Assembly: GCA_030641665.1 (NCBI GenBank)
Contig: DAOWHA010000052.1
Coordinates: 1-6,835, forward strand
From: JAGLTA01 sp023142625
Lineage (GTDB): Bacteria > Patescibacteriota > Patescibacteriia > JAACEG01
Length of the DNA stretch: 6,835 bases
Direction: 5' to 3'
Positions 1 through 6,683 of this stretch are shown here, in pieces. Position numbers and translations under genes: made by a program. The stretch's first letter is position 1. Each line of letters opens with the position of its first letter. The notes beneath the pieces were generated by a model. The model did no database searches, was not told the DNA's origin, and saw nothing but the letters and a program-made list of their open reading frames with translations.

Positions 1-540
1 GCCAGCAACACTTTGCGCTTCTCCGTCATCCGCGACAACCTCGCATTTCCAAACATCGCCTGTTTCGGTAAAAAACGAACTAACTGTGCTTGATGTATGC
101 TCTGCTTGAACATCATTACTTTTATACCACTGATATAAATAATCTATTAAATCATCGTCTATGTCGGTTGAGTCGGACGCATTGCAAGTTAAATCATCAT
201 TCGCATAAGCTGGATTTGGTTCAATAGAAACAGTTGGCTGGGTTGGAATTGAATTTGAAATTATTATCGGATCTGATTCCATTGGATCGCCGTCCTCCGT
301 CCCGTCATTTGGAGTAACCTCAACTTTTATTATATCGCCTTTAATAAAATTATCGCTTGATAATGTTTCGTCTGTCTCACCTGCTATATTTTCAAAACTA
401 TCTGCTGCAACACTTTTTTTCCATTGATAAGAAAAAGTAACCGTGTCATTATCGCTGTCAGAAGCTACCACCGTTGCGACGATTTCATTATTTGTATAAG
501 CTGGATTTGGATTTAAAGTTATTGCCTCCATTACTGGCGG
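1..540 (-). repeat. Two tandem Ig-like domain repeats, 97-codon period
   Basis: Unit 1 covers residues 852-951 (540-241) and unit 2 covers 952 onward (240-1, running off the window). Both share a PNPAY start, an acidic SDSDND or SDSTDIDDD stretch, a YQWKKS or YQWYKS strand and an E/V-rich VxPNDG or VVADDG strand. The 15-base string ataagctggatttgg occurs at 205-219 and at 496-510, exactly 291 bases (97 codons) apart, which indicates domain duplication. Unit 2 has a Cys pair (DLTCNAS, VWKCEVV) that unit 1 lacks. More copies may follow beyond the window. Confidence 0.75.
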
Positions 541-1485
541 ATTGTTTGGAACACTCCCCTGAACAACGGTAATCTGAATACTATTATCAATTGTTGTTGC
601 AGCATCATTATCCATAACAGTAAGAATAACATTCCAAGTTCCTGTTGCGTTATATGTATGAGTTGTTGTTGCTGTCACAGCAATTGCAGGAATATTGTCA
701 GCAAAATACCAATCGTAATCAACAATTGTTCCATCTGGATCATATGAATCTCTTCCGTCAAAATTAACTGTATCTCCTAAATTAACAGTTATTGAAGTTG
801 TTGTGCCGTTTGCTTTTGCAATCGCCACTGGAGAGATGTTCGGTGTTTCCGCAACGCCAAAGTTGATTTCAAAATCATCTGTGTTAGGATTTTCTGTTTC
901 ATCTTCGCATCGGACATAATAATTGTAGGTTTGTCCGTCTGTTAATCCTGTAACAGTTGTGGAATGAGTTATTTCTCCTGTGATTGAAAATGTATTTGGC
1001 ATTTCAGAATAATCAGTTTCTGCTGTTTCGGAATATCTACAAGTCGCGTTTTCATCTGTTGAGAGCGAGATTAAAGTTTCAGTTGTGCCTGACGATAATT
1101 CTCCAGTTGGCGATGGATTAGAACGAACTGGAGCAGTTGTATCTGTCAAAGACAAAAGCGCTTTATGAGCGTTAATTCTTCTACCAGTTGTAGTTTCGCC
1201 AGCAGGAGAAGTCAACTCATCGCCAGTAGTCAAAATCACATCTTTAACTTCAGAATAAGAAAGCTCTGAATCATATCCCCAAATCAAAGCCGCCAGTCCC
1301 GCGACATGCGGAGCCGCCATTGAAGTGCCGTCCATAAATTGATAAGAATTTGTGTTGGATATAGTAATATCATCAATTATTGGTACTTGTAAATCTTTTA
1401 CAGAATCATCTGTGTGCCATACAAACCTTATTCTCATATTTGAATTACCTGCTCCTATATTAACCTGACTTTTACCATTATATTC
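1..1485 (-). CDS. Continuation of the S8 protease: catalytic Ser, then Fn3-like, PKD and tandem Ig-like domains (3' end outside window)
   Basis: Reading the protease frame through the TGA gives 495 uninterrupted codons to the window edge (codons 537-1031, counting the TGA as 536). It first completes the inserted domain (IRFVWHTDDS, then PIIDDITIS). It then supplies the catalytic motif GTSMAAPHVAGLAAL with the nucleophile at S591 (1323-1321). The catalytic domain ends near 650. Residues about 652-749 are an Fn3-like domain with a Cys pair (NATCRYS, YYVRCED). Residues 755-845 are a PKD domain (FDGRDSYDPDG, then THTYNATGTW). Two Ig-like domains follow from 852. These C-terminal modules are extracellular and probably serve adhesion, spacing or substrate binding (inference). 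The only nearby ATG is codon 553 (1437-1435), which would give a protein with neither signal peptide nor Asp/His. This is therefore best read as part of one gene. A sorting or anchoring signal, if present, lies beyond the window. Confidence 0.88.
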
Positions 1486-1821
1486 TCAACAAAATCTACC
1501 GCCTTTCTGTATCCAATTTTCATCGTTATTGTCTACCTCAACTGCCAAATAATCATATGAACATAAACCATTATTATAATATTCAATATCCGCCTTTAAA
1601 TAAAAGCTCAACCATACATCGCCGTCACCGTGCATTGTAGTGTCTAATGGAATAGTTAAAGTTAATACTCCGTCGTCATTATTAACATATGAAGAGTTGG
1701 CTTGCGCCATTTTATCAACGCCATCCCAAGTTCCAGTTTTCCAACTGCCGCTTGTTTTTGTAAATAATGTATTTGTGAAACTTGGCAATATTGCATCTGT
1801 AAATAATTCCTGAACAAAACC
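1339..1821 (-). other. Beta-sandwich-like domain inserted in the protease catalytic domain
   Basis: In ordinary subtilases GAPGxxIxST and GTSMAxPH are roughly ten residues apart. Here about 160 codons (about 425-585, including the TGA) separate them. The insert has the rhythm of a MAM/immune-inhibitor-A-like jelly roll: VWLSFYLKADIEY, then YDYLAVEVDNNDENW, MRIRFVWHTDDS and IIDDITIS. A Cys pair (C511, C535) could form a disulfide. The catalytic core resumes normally after it, so this is an insertion and not a fusion. Domain-family assignment is by eye and only moderately certain. Confidence 0.6.
1486..1488 (-). other. In-frame TGA splitting the S8 protease gene
   Basis: The TGA follows Cys535 in GGRFC and is followed in the same frame by EYNGKSQVNIGAG. 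There is no frameshift, and no other stop occurs in about 1030 codons. Every Trp codon I read in the gene is TGG. murA, ispG and ispH, about 1050 codons together, contain no internal TGA, which argues against wholesale UGA reassignment to Trp or Gly. I see no convincing SECIS-like hairpin just after it. A point mutation (for example from GGA, CGA or TGG) or a base-call error is most likely; recoding or readthrough is less likely. Confidence 0.9.
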
Positions 1822-3093
1822 CGTACTATAAATATTCACCCCTGGCGCTCCAACATCAACAGACTCAACTCCATAATCTGAAAAGTCCGCTAAATTGTCA
1901 TCTGAATCCGTAGCGGCAACCACCATAATATTATCTAATCCAGGACCTATTGAAGTTGCAATTTTAAAACCATCAGGATAACTTTTATGTTCGTCTAATC
2001 CATCATCATGATCATAACCTTCATTTCCAGCAGCTACAATAAATAAACCTGAAAAATCTTTAATCGCATTATACAATCCTGCATCATAATATGTGCTATT
2101 TGTACTGTATAAACCCCAACTCGCATTAATCACTTTCGCTCCATTTTGCTCAGCAAAATTTATAGAACTGATATTATCTGCAGTAGTCAAACTGGTTTTA
2201 AGCGCCATTATTTTAACATTCGGCGCAACGCCAATAATCCCACTGCCATTTTTTACCGCTCCAATCGTTCCTGCAATATGTGTGCCATGAGAACTGCTTG
2301 TCGGCAATGGTATTTTGTCATTGTCTTGATAATCATAACCATGCTGGCAACCACCGACAATTGGATTTCCATTTTTATCTAAACCGCTACAACCGCTCCC
2401 GTCCCACATATTAGCTTGTAGATCAGGATGATTATAAGCAACACCAGTATCAATTACCGCCACAATGATATTACTTCCTTCTCCTTCTGAAATTTCCCAT
2501 GCTTCAGGCGCATCAATATCCGCATCTTCACTTCCAAAAACTCCATTAACTTCCTGACCTGTATTATGTAATCCCCAAAGATTTGGATTAACCGTCAACG
2601 GATAATATTGAAAATTCGGCTGGACATATTCCACCCTCTCATCATTTTTCAATTCAGCTATCTTTTCCTCAACCGTTTTCGTATCCTTTATTTTCAAAAC
2701 AGAAATATTGCTTTTTCTAATATCATCTTTCTTGTCTAAATTTTTACTAACCGCAAACTGCGTGGCTTTCATCCTGCCAGATGATTGCTCTAAATTTATT
2801 TTACTATCTTTGAACTTTACTAAAACCTCCCCCTCCACATAACTTGGTTTTTGCGGTTGTTTCATCTCCGCCGTTTTTTTCAAACTTTCATCCGTACTAA
2901 AAGTTTTTGTTTTCTTTTCGCCGTCAAGACCTTTTAACTGCCTTATTTTTTCTGACTGCTTTACCTGCATTTTTCTTAATAACACATCCTCATCGCCCGC
3001 GATAGTGCTTGATAGTATTGGCGCTAACGGCCATATAAAAATGGTTAAAACCATAAACCCAACAAAGGATTTTTTAAAAAATTTCTTGCTCAT
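1486..3093 (-). CDS. Secreted subtilisin-like (S8) serine protease, N-terminal part up to an in-frame TGA
   Basis: This is the first 535 codons of a secreted subtilase. Residues 1-32 form a signal peptide (KK-rich start, hydrophobic stretch about 11-29, likely cleavage near 32). Residues about 84-165 resemble a fervidolysin/I9-type prodomain (GEVLVKFK, then VEYVQPN). The catalytic domain begins near LWGLHNTGQ (172). The triad Asp is D215 in VIDTG, the His is H269 in SHGTH, and the oxyanion Asn is N357 in AAGNEG; GAPGVNIYSTG follows at 415-425. The expected GTSMA serine motif is missing before the stop. It lies in the same frame downstream, so the stop splits one gene rather than ending it. 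Residues from about 426 form an inserted beta-rich domain carrying C511 and C535. The start ATG has no Shine-Dalgarno site; it is chosen because the signal peptide follows directly. A product ending here would lack the nucleophile and should be inactive. Family call is firm; functional status is not. Confidence 0.93.
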   Translation of the reverse strand: MSKKFFKKSFVGFMVLTIFIWPLAPILSSTIAGDEDVLLRKMQVKQSEKIRQLKGLDGEKKTKTFSTDESLKKTAEMKQPQKPSYVEGEVLVKFKDSKINLEQSSGRMKATQFAVSKNLDKKDDIRKSNISVLKIKDTKTVEEKIAELKNDERVEYVQPNFQYYPLTVNPNLWGLHNTGQEVNGVFGSEDADIDAPEAWEISEGEGSNIIVAVIDTGVAYNHPDLQANMWDGSGCSGLDKNGNPIVGGCQHGYDYQDNDKIPLPTSSSHGTHIAGTIGAVKNGSGIIGVAPNVKIMALKTSLTTADNISSINFAEQNGAKVINASWGLYSTNSTYYDAGLYNAIKDFSGLFIVAAGNEGYDHDDGLDEHKSYPDGFKIATSIGPGLDNIMVVAATDSDDNLADFSDYGVESVDVGAPGVNIYSTGFVQELFTDAILPSFTNTLFTKTSGSWKTGTWDGVDKMAQANSSYVNNDDGVLTLTIPLDTTMHGDGDVWLSFYLKADIEYYNNGLCSYDYLAVEVDNNDENWIQKGGRFC

Positions 3094-3149
3094 AAAACTT
3101 TTTGTTTAATTTAATTAAATTATTTAAAATTATTTTTTTAATAAATTTT

Positions 3150-3315
3150 GCCAACAAAAAAGGTCTCCCGTCGGCGACAATCCTTTCGGATCGCCCAATA
3201 CCCTTTCGGGTAAAGACCATTCACACAGCACCGATCAGAAGACCGCTTTTGTGTGAATGGATTTAAACCATACCTTAAACAAAAAATTCAAGGGTTAGGT
3301 TTTTAAATTGTTGGC
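3150..3315 (-). ncRNA. Candidate structured RNA of unknown family (protease leader or stand-alone sRNA)
   Basis: The two ends pair perfectly: GCCAACAA at 3315-3308 with TTGTTGGC at 3157-3150. Inside are three branches. The first is AAACC/GGTTT (3302-3298 with 3269-3265) topped by CCTTGAA/TTTAAGG. The second is ATTCACACA/TGTGTGAAT (3258-3250 with 3227-3219) enclosing CGGTC/GATCG. The third is GGTCT/AGACC (3218-3214 with 3166-3162) holding two hairpins, TACCC-GAAA-GGGTA and GGCGA..TCC-GAAA-GGA..TCGCC. The minus strand is favoured for two reasons: both short loops are GAAA (GNRA) there but TTTC on the plus strand, and two helices have G-U pairs that become A-C mismatches on the plus strand. A promoter ends a few bases before its 5' end. 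I checked it by eye against common riboswitches, RNase P, tmRNA, 6S and SRP RNA and recognised none. It ends 57 bases before the protease ATG. Confidence 0.65.
3156..3218 (-). terminator. Possible conditional intrinsic terminator inside the RNA element
   Basis: GGTCT (3218-3214) pairs with AGACC (3166-3162), which is followed immediately by six T (3161-3156). If CCCG in TACCC-GAAA (3203-3200 on the minus strand would be its core) instead pairs with CGGG (3170-3167), the stem grows to nine pairs with a three-base bulge. That pairing would destroy the TACCC-GAAA-GGGTA hairpin. The T-run lies next to and partly within the 3' strand of the closing helix, so terminator and closed RNA could compete. 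This is suggestive of a leader switch, not proof. Confidence 0.35.
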
Positions 3316-3318
3316 TAT

Positions 3319-3346
3319 ACCATATCAGAAATAATAAAAAAGTCAA
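3319..3346 (-). promoter_or_regulatory. Sigma-70-type promoter for the structured RNA and protease
   Basis: On the minus strand the -35 is TTGACT (3346-3341), followed by a 16-base spacer and TATGGT (3324-3319) preceded by TGA, an extended -10 (TGnTATGGT). The start point would fall around 3316-3310, at or just inside the 5' strand of the RNA's closing helix. The next promoter-like match downstream, in the AT-rich 57-base leader, is much weaker, so protease transcription probably begins here. Confidence 0.6.
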
Positions 3347-3347
3347 T

Positions 3348-3367
3348 AAAAAAACCGCTATTTTTTT
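3348..3367. promoter_or_regulatory. Facing A7/T7 tracts between divergent promoters
   Basis: Seven A (3348-3354) and seven T (3361-3367) flank CCGCTA midway between the two -35 boxes. Each tract sits just upstream of one promoter, where an UP element or bent DNA would act. In the rest of the 3094-3434 gap, 3094-3149 is an AT-rich leader with no Shine-Dalgarno site or other recognisable signal. Confidence 0.3.
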
Positions 3368-3374
3368 ACTTCCC

Positions 3375-3403
3375 TTTACAACTTTGCTCTTTTTTACTAC
3401 AAT
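3375..3403 (+). promoter_or_regulatory. Sigma-70-type promoter for the murA-ispG-ispH operon
   Basis: TTTACA (3375-3380) and TACAAT (3398-3403) are separated by exactly 17 bases, each matching consensus at five of six positions. Transcription would start near 3410, leaving a leader of about 25 bases with no Shine-Dalgarno site before the murA ATG. Confidence 0.65.
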
Positions 3404-3434
3404 AAAATAGTAAATAAATCATTAATTTAAAAAT

Positions 3435-4688
3435 ATGGAAAAATATATTATTAAAGGAGGCCGCGAATTAAGCGGCGAGATAAAAGTTAAAGGAGCTAAA
3501 AATCACGCACTAAAAGTGTTAGCCGCGTCTATTTTACTAAAAGGAGAAGCTGAAATAAGCAATATGCCGAAAATAAACGATATTGAGCAGATGCAATTGA
3601 TTTTAAAAGATTTGGGCGCTGATATTCAGCAAAAACAGAACAGCAGACTGAATATTTCCACAGACAGAATAAATAAAATCGCGATTGATAAAAAATTAGG
3701 CAGCAGCCTGCGCGCTTCAATTATATTAACCGGTCCGATGCTCGCGCGATTCAGAGAAGTTATTTTGCCGCATCCCGGAGGATGCGTAATTGGAAAACGG
3801 CCAATTGATATTTTTATTGACGGATTTCGTTCTTTTGGAGTTGAAATAAAAGAAAAACCGAACAGTTATCATTTTAAAGCAAAAAAATTGCAAGGATGCG
3901 ATTATATTTTTTATAAAATTTCAGTTACAGGAACAGAAACTTTTATGATGGCAGCAACATTAGCCAAAGGAAAAACTGTTTTAAAAAACGCGGCGCAAGA
4001 GCCGGAAATTTTAGCATTGGCAAATTATCTTAATAACTGCGGAGCAAAAATAAGAGGAGCAGGAACATCTACTGTTATTATAGAGGGGGTGAAAGAATTA
4101 AAAGCTAAAAATACAGTTATTATTCCAGACAGGATAGAAACAGGGACTTTTGTCGTAATGGGACTTTTAACTAACAGTATGATTAAGATTTCAAATTGCA
4201 ATCCATCTCATTTGGAAAATTTTTTATTGATGATAAAAAGGGCTGGAGGAAAACTAGAGATTGGAGAAAATTTTATTAAAACTATGCCGAATAGCGAATT
4301 TACTGCTACTGACATAATTACTCATGAATATCCAGGGTTTTCAACAGATTTACAAGCTCCATTTACCCTTTTAATGACACAAGCAAAAGGCGCAAGTTTA
4401 ATTCATGAACCGATTTTTGAAGGAAGATTGTTTTTCACTGACAAATTAAACCAGATGGGCGCGAATATTATTATGTGCGATCCGCACCGCGTTATTGTTA
4501 ACGGACCGACAAAACTTTTTGGAAAAAATGTTGACAGCCCTGATTTGCGAGCAGGAATAACCCTTTTGCTCGCTGGTTTAATAGCAAAAGGAAAAACCAC
4601 TATTGGAAACGTTAATCACATTGAACGAGGTTATGAAAATATTACAGAAAGGCTAAAAAAATTAGGCGCGGAAATTTATGCAAAATAG
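3435..4688 (+). CDS. murA: UDP-N-acetylglucosamine 1-carboxyvinyltransferase (MurA)
   Basis: MurA is cytoplasmic. It transfers enolpyruvate from PEP to UDP-GlcNAc, the first committed step of peptidoglycan precursor synthesis. At 417 residues it is full length. Conserved features run in order: VKGAKN with K22 and N23; HPGGCVIGKRPID with the active-site Cys117; PDRIETGTF at 231-239; YPGFSTDLQ with the catalytic-base Asp305; DLRAGITLLLAGL at 370-382; HIERGYENI with Arg398. A Cys rather than Asp at position 117 predicts, from family knowledge, sensitivity to fosfomycin. The start is fixed by the family pattern, MEKYIIKGGRELSGEI aligning with the usual MurA N-terminus. No Shine-Dalgarno site precedes the ATG; an AAAGGAGG at 3453-3460 is coding. 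The stop TAG overlaps the start of ispG by 11 bases, so translation is probably coupled. Nothing appears broken. Confidence 0.97.
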   Translation: MEKYIIKGGRELSGEIKVKGAKNHALKVLAASILLKGEAEISNMPKINDIEQMQLILKDLGADIQQKQNSRLNISTDRINKIAIDKKLGSSLRASIILTGPMLARFREVILPHPGGCVIGKRPIDIFIDGFRSFGVEIKEKPNSYHFKAKKLQGCDYIFYKISVTGTETFMMAATLAKGKTVLKNAAQEPEILALANYLNNCGAKIRGAGTSTVIIEGVKELKAKNTVIIPDRIETGTFVVMGLLTNSMIKISNCNPSHLENFLLMIKRAGGKLEIGENFIKTMPNSEFTATDIITHEYPGFSTDLQAPFTLLMTQAKGASLIHEPIFEGRLFFTDKLNQMGANIIMCDPHRVIVNGPTKLFGKNVDSPDLRAGITLLLAGLIAKGKTTIGNVNHIERGYENITERLKKLGAEIYAK

Positions 4689-5733
4689 AAAAAAAACAAA
4701 AAAAATCAAAGTTGGCAATCTGTTTATCGGCGGAAACTCCCTTATCTCCATTCAATCAATGACAAATACGGATACGGCTGATTTAGAAAAAACGGTTAGA
4801 CAGATAAAAAAATTAAAAAAAATAGGGTGCGAAATTATCCGAGTCGCTGTTCCGAATATGGCGGCGGCGAAAAATTTAGGAAAAATAAAAGCTAAAATTA
4901 AAATTCCTTTAGTGGCAGATATTCATTTTTCCAGCGATTTAGCTTTAGAAGCGATCAAGCAAGGCGTTGACAAATTAAGGATAAATCCGGGAAATATCGG
5001 ATCAAAAGAAAAAATTGCCACAGTTGTTAGTGCGGCGAAAAATAGAAAAATACCCATCCGCATCGGAGTTAACGCAGGATCTTTAGAAAAAGATATTCTA
5101 AAAAAATATAATAATAGAGCAACAACACGCGCAATGGTTGAATCAGCTATTAGGCATATAAATATTTTAAAAAAATTAAACTTTACGGATATCGTTATCT
5201 CGTTAAAAGCGTCTGATATAGAAAGAACCGTGGAAGCTTATAAATTATTAAGCGTAAAAGTTAATTACCCACTGCATCTTGGAATAACCGAAGCGGGGAC
5301 GGCTTTTCGCGGAACAATAATGTCCGCAATAGGAATCGGGCATCTTTTATATGAAGGCATTGGCGACACGATCCGCGTATCTTTAACGGCAGATCCTGCA
5401 AAAGAAATAAAAGCGGCTAAAGAGATACTTAATTCTCTAAATTTAAGAAATTTCGGTCCTACAATAACTAGCTGCCCAACTTGCGGACGGACAGAAATCA
5501 ATTTAATAGCTTTGACTAAAAAGATAGAATCTGCTGTTGTTGATTATAAAAAACCGATACATATTGCCGTAATGGGATGCGCGGTTAACGGTCCGGGCGA
5601 AGCGCGCGAGGCTGATATTGCCGTAATCGGAGGAAAAAATTGCGGACTAATCTGTAAAAAAGGAAAAATTATTAAAAAAGTAAAAGAAAAAAATTTATTA
5701 AATGAATTCTTAAAAGAATTAGAAAAATTTTAA
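4678..5733 (+). CDS. ispG: 4-hydroxy-3-methylbut-2-enyl diphosphate synthase (IspG/GcpE)
   Basis: IspG reductively opens the ring of 2-C-methyl-D-erythritol 2,4-cyclodiphosphate to give HMBPP, the penultimate MEP-pathway step, using a [4Fe-4S] cluster and an external reductant. At 351 residues it matches the short, two-domain bacterial type without the extra plant-type insert. The TIM-barrel part shows IQSMTNTDT (25-33), PLVADIHF (77-84), LRINPGNIG (100-108), RIGVNAGSLEKD (128-139) and LGITEAG (201-207). The C-terminal part carries the cluster ligands CPTC (C266, C269), C301 and E308 in CAVNGPGEA. The ATG lies inside the end of murA in another frame. The family N-terminus, with a basic stretch before IKVGNLFIGG, fits this start. 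A weak AGG at 4664-4666 is the only ribosome-site hint. No ferredoxin or flavodoxin gene is visible nearby to act as electron donor. Confidence 0.96.
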   Translation: MQNRKKTKKIKVGNLFIGGNSLISIQSMTNTDTADLEKTVRQIKKLKKIGCEIIRVAVPNMAAAKNLGKIKAKIKIPLVADIHFSSDLALEAIKQGVDKLRINPGNIGSKEKIATVVSAAKNRKIPIRIGVNAGSLEKDILKKYNNRATTRAMVESAIRHINILKKLNFTDIVISLKASDIERTVEAYKLLSVKVNYPLHLGITEAGTAFRGTIMSAIGIGHLLYEGIGDTIRVSLTADPAKEIKAAKEILNSLNLRNFGPTITSCPTCGRTEINLIALTKKIESAVVDYKKPIHIAVMGCAVNGPGEAREADIAVIGGKNCGLICKKGKIIKKVKEKNLLNEFLKELEKF

Positions 5734-5738
5734 AATTT

Positions 5739-6584
5739 ATGAAAATAATAATCAGTAAATTCGCAGGGTTTTGCCATGGCGTTGAAATGGCGTATCAAAC
5801 AGTTATAGACTGCGCCAAACAAAATAATGGCGATATATATATATTAGGCGATCTATGCCATAATCATGAAATTGTTAAAAAAATAGAATCATTGGGAATT
5901 AAAAGAATCGACTCTATAAACGATATTCAAAAAGGGACGATTATAATAACTGCTCATGGAATAACGAGAGAGATTATGCTTAAAGCTAAAAGCAAAAAAT
6001 TAAAAATCATTGACACGACTTGCCCAAAAGTAAAAAAATTGCAGCAAATCGTTCATAAATTTTACAAGCAGGGCAAGCAGATAATAATCTTTGGAGATAA
6101 AAATCATAAAGAAATAAAGGGTGTCAACAGCTGGTGCGATTACCAAGCTGTTATTATCTCTAAAATTAAAGACTTGCAGAATATTGATTTTGCTAAATTT
6201 AGAAACGCTCTGTTTGTGAGCCAGACAACGCAAAATCAAAAAAATTTTATGGAAGCAGCCGCAATTCTGCGAAAAAAAATTAAAAGTTTAAAAATATTCA
6301 ATACAATATGCCAAACAACTAAAAATCGGCAGGAAGATATTAAAAATTTAACTGAAAAAAACGACGCAATTATTGTTATTGGCGATAAACATAGCGCTAA
6401 TTCAATGAGATTATTTCAAATATCTAAACAAAAAAATAAAAATTCTTTTTTTATAAACAGCGCTAAGAAATTAGATTTAAAAAAATTCGCTAAATTCAAT
6501 ACAGTTGGAGTTAGCGCTGGGGCATCCGCGCCCAAATGGCTTATTAACAAAATTTGCGATAAATTAAAAACTGCCTTTGGTTAA
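5739..6584 (+). CDS. ispH: 4-hydroxy-3-methylbut-2-enyl diphosphate reductase (IspH/LytB)
   Basis: IspH reduces HMBPP to IPP and DMAPP, the last MEP-pathway step, on a [4Fe-4S] cluster with a free iron site. It is 281 residues, within the range of shorter bacterial IspH proteins. The three cluster cysteines are present: C12 in AGFCHGVE, C95 in DTTCPKV, C191 in NTICQTTKNRQ. Substrate-binding residues also appear: H41 (CHNHEIV), H74 (TAHGI), H123 and E125 (GDKNHKEIKG), the QTT pair at 162-164, S219/N221 (HSANSMRL) and S263 (SAGASAPKWLI). HKEIKG and DKHSANS differ slightly from the commoner HPEVxG and SxNS forms but keep the key residues. It starts five bases after the ispG stop with no Shine-Dalgarno site, so it is cotranscribed and probably translated by coupling. 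Adjacent ispG and ispH place the two most oxygen-sensitive steps of the pathway together. Confidence 0.96.
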   Translation: MKIIISKFAGFCHGVEMAYQTVIDCAKQNNGDIYILGDLCHNHEIVKKIESLGIKRIDSINDIQKGTIIITAHGITREIMLKAKSKKLKIIDTTCPKVKKLQQIVHKFYKQGKQIIIFGDKNHKEIKGVNSWCDYQAVIISKIKDLQNIDFAKFRNALFVSQTTQNQKNFMEAAAILRKKIKSLKIFNTICQTTKNRQEDIKNLTEKNDAIIVIGDKHSANSMRLFQISKQKNKNSFFINSAKKLDLKKFAKFNTVGVSAGASAPKWLINKICDKLKTAFG

Positions 6585-6637
6585 AATCGCTTTAAATTAT
6601 TTCTTTCGTTTATTATTTTAATTTTTGCATTTTTCCG

Positions 6638-6670
6638 CCAAAGGCTGACCAGTCTTTGGTTGGGATTTTT
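6638..6670 (+). terminator. Hairpin after ispH, probable weak intrinsic terminator
   Basis: CCAAAGGCT (6638-6646), loop GACC and AGTCTTTGG (6651-6659) make a nine-pair stem with one G-U pair on the plus strand, which would be an A-C mismatch on the minus strand. Two more C-G pairs may extend it (CC 6635-6636 with GG 6662-6663). The T-run TTTTT comes six bases later (6666-6670), after TTGGGA, so termination may be inefficient. The stem also lies only 24 bases before the next ATG, so a role as a leader hairpin or degenerate intergenic palindrome is possible. Confidence 0.5.
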
Positions 6671-6683
6671 GAATTATTAGTTT

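Noticed and set aside
1435..1485. TGA as selenocysteine, or restart of translation at the ATG at 1437
   Set aside because: No hairpin resembling a bacterial SECIS follows the TGA, a Sec is not expected in this domain, and a restart product would lack signal peptide, Asp and His.
1486..1488. Genome-wide UGA=Gly code as in Absconditabacteria/Gracilibacteria
   Set aside because: Three complete plus-strand genes rich in glycine contain no internal TGA. One TGA in over 2000 codons does not fit the frequent use expected for that code.
2093..2382. Two overlapping small plus-strand open frames inside the protease gene
   Set aside because: They lie antisense to strongly conserved catalytic-domain codons, have no ribosome site or family likeness, and are frame shadows.
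3150..3315. Plus-strand reading of the structured element as a murA leader
   Set aside because: On that strand the tetraloops become TTTC and two helices gain A-C mismatches, and the murA promoter lies downstream of the element.
3453..3460. AAAGGAGG as the ribosome site of a later murA start
   Set aside because: No start codon follows at a suitable distance, and the upstream residues match the conserved MurA N-terminus.
3529..3720. Minus-strand open frame inside murA, with similar ones at 4403-4600, 5265-5501 and 6000-6239
   Set aside because: Each is opposite a clearly conserved enzyme sequence and has no independent coding signal.
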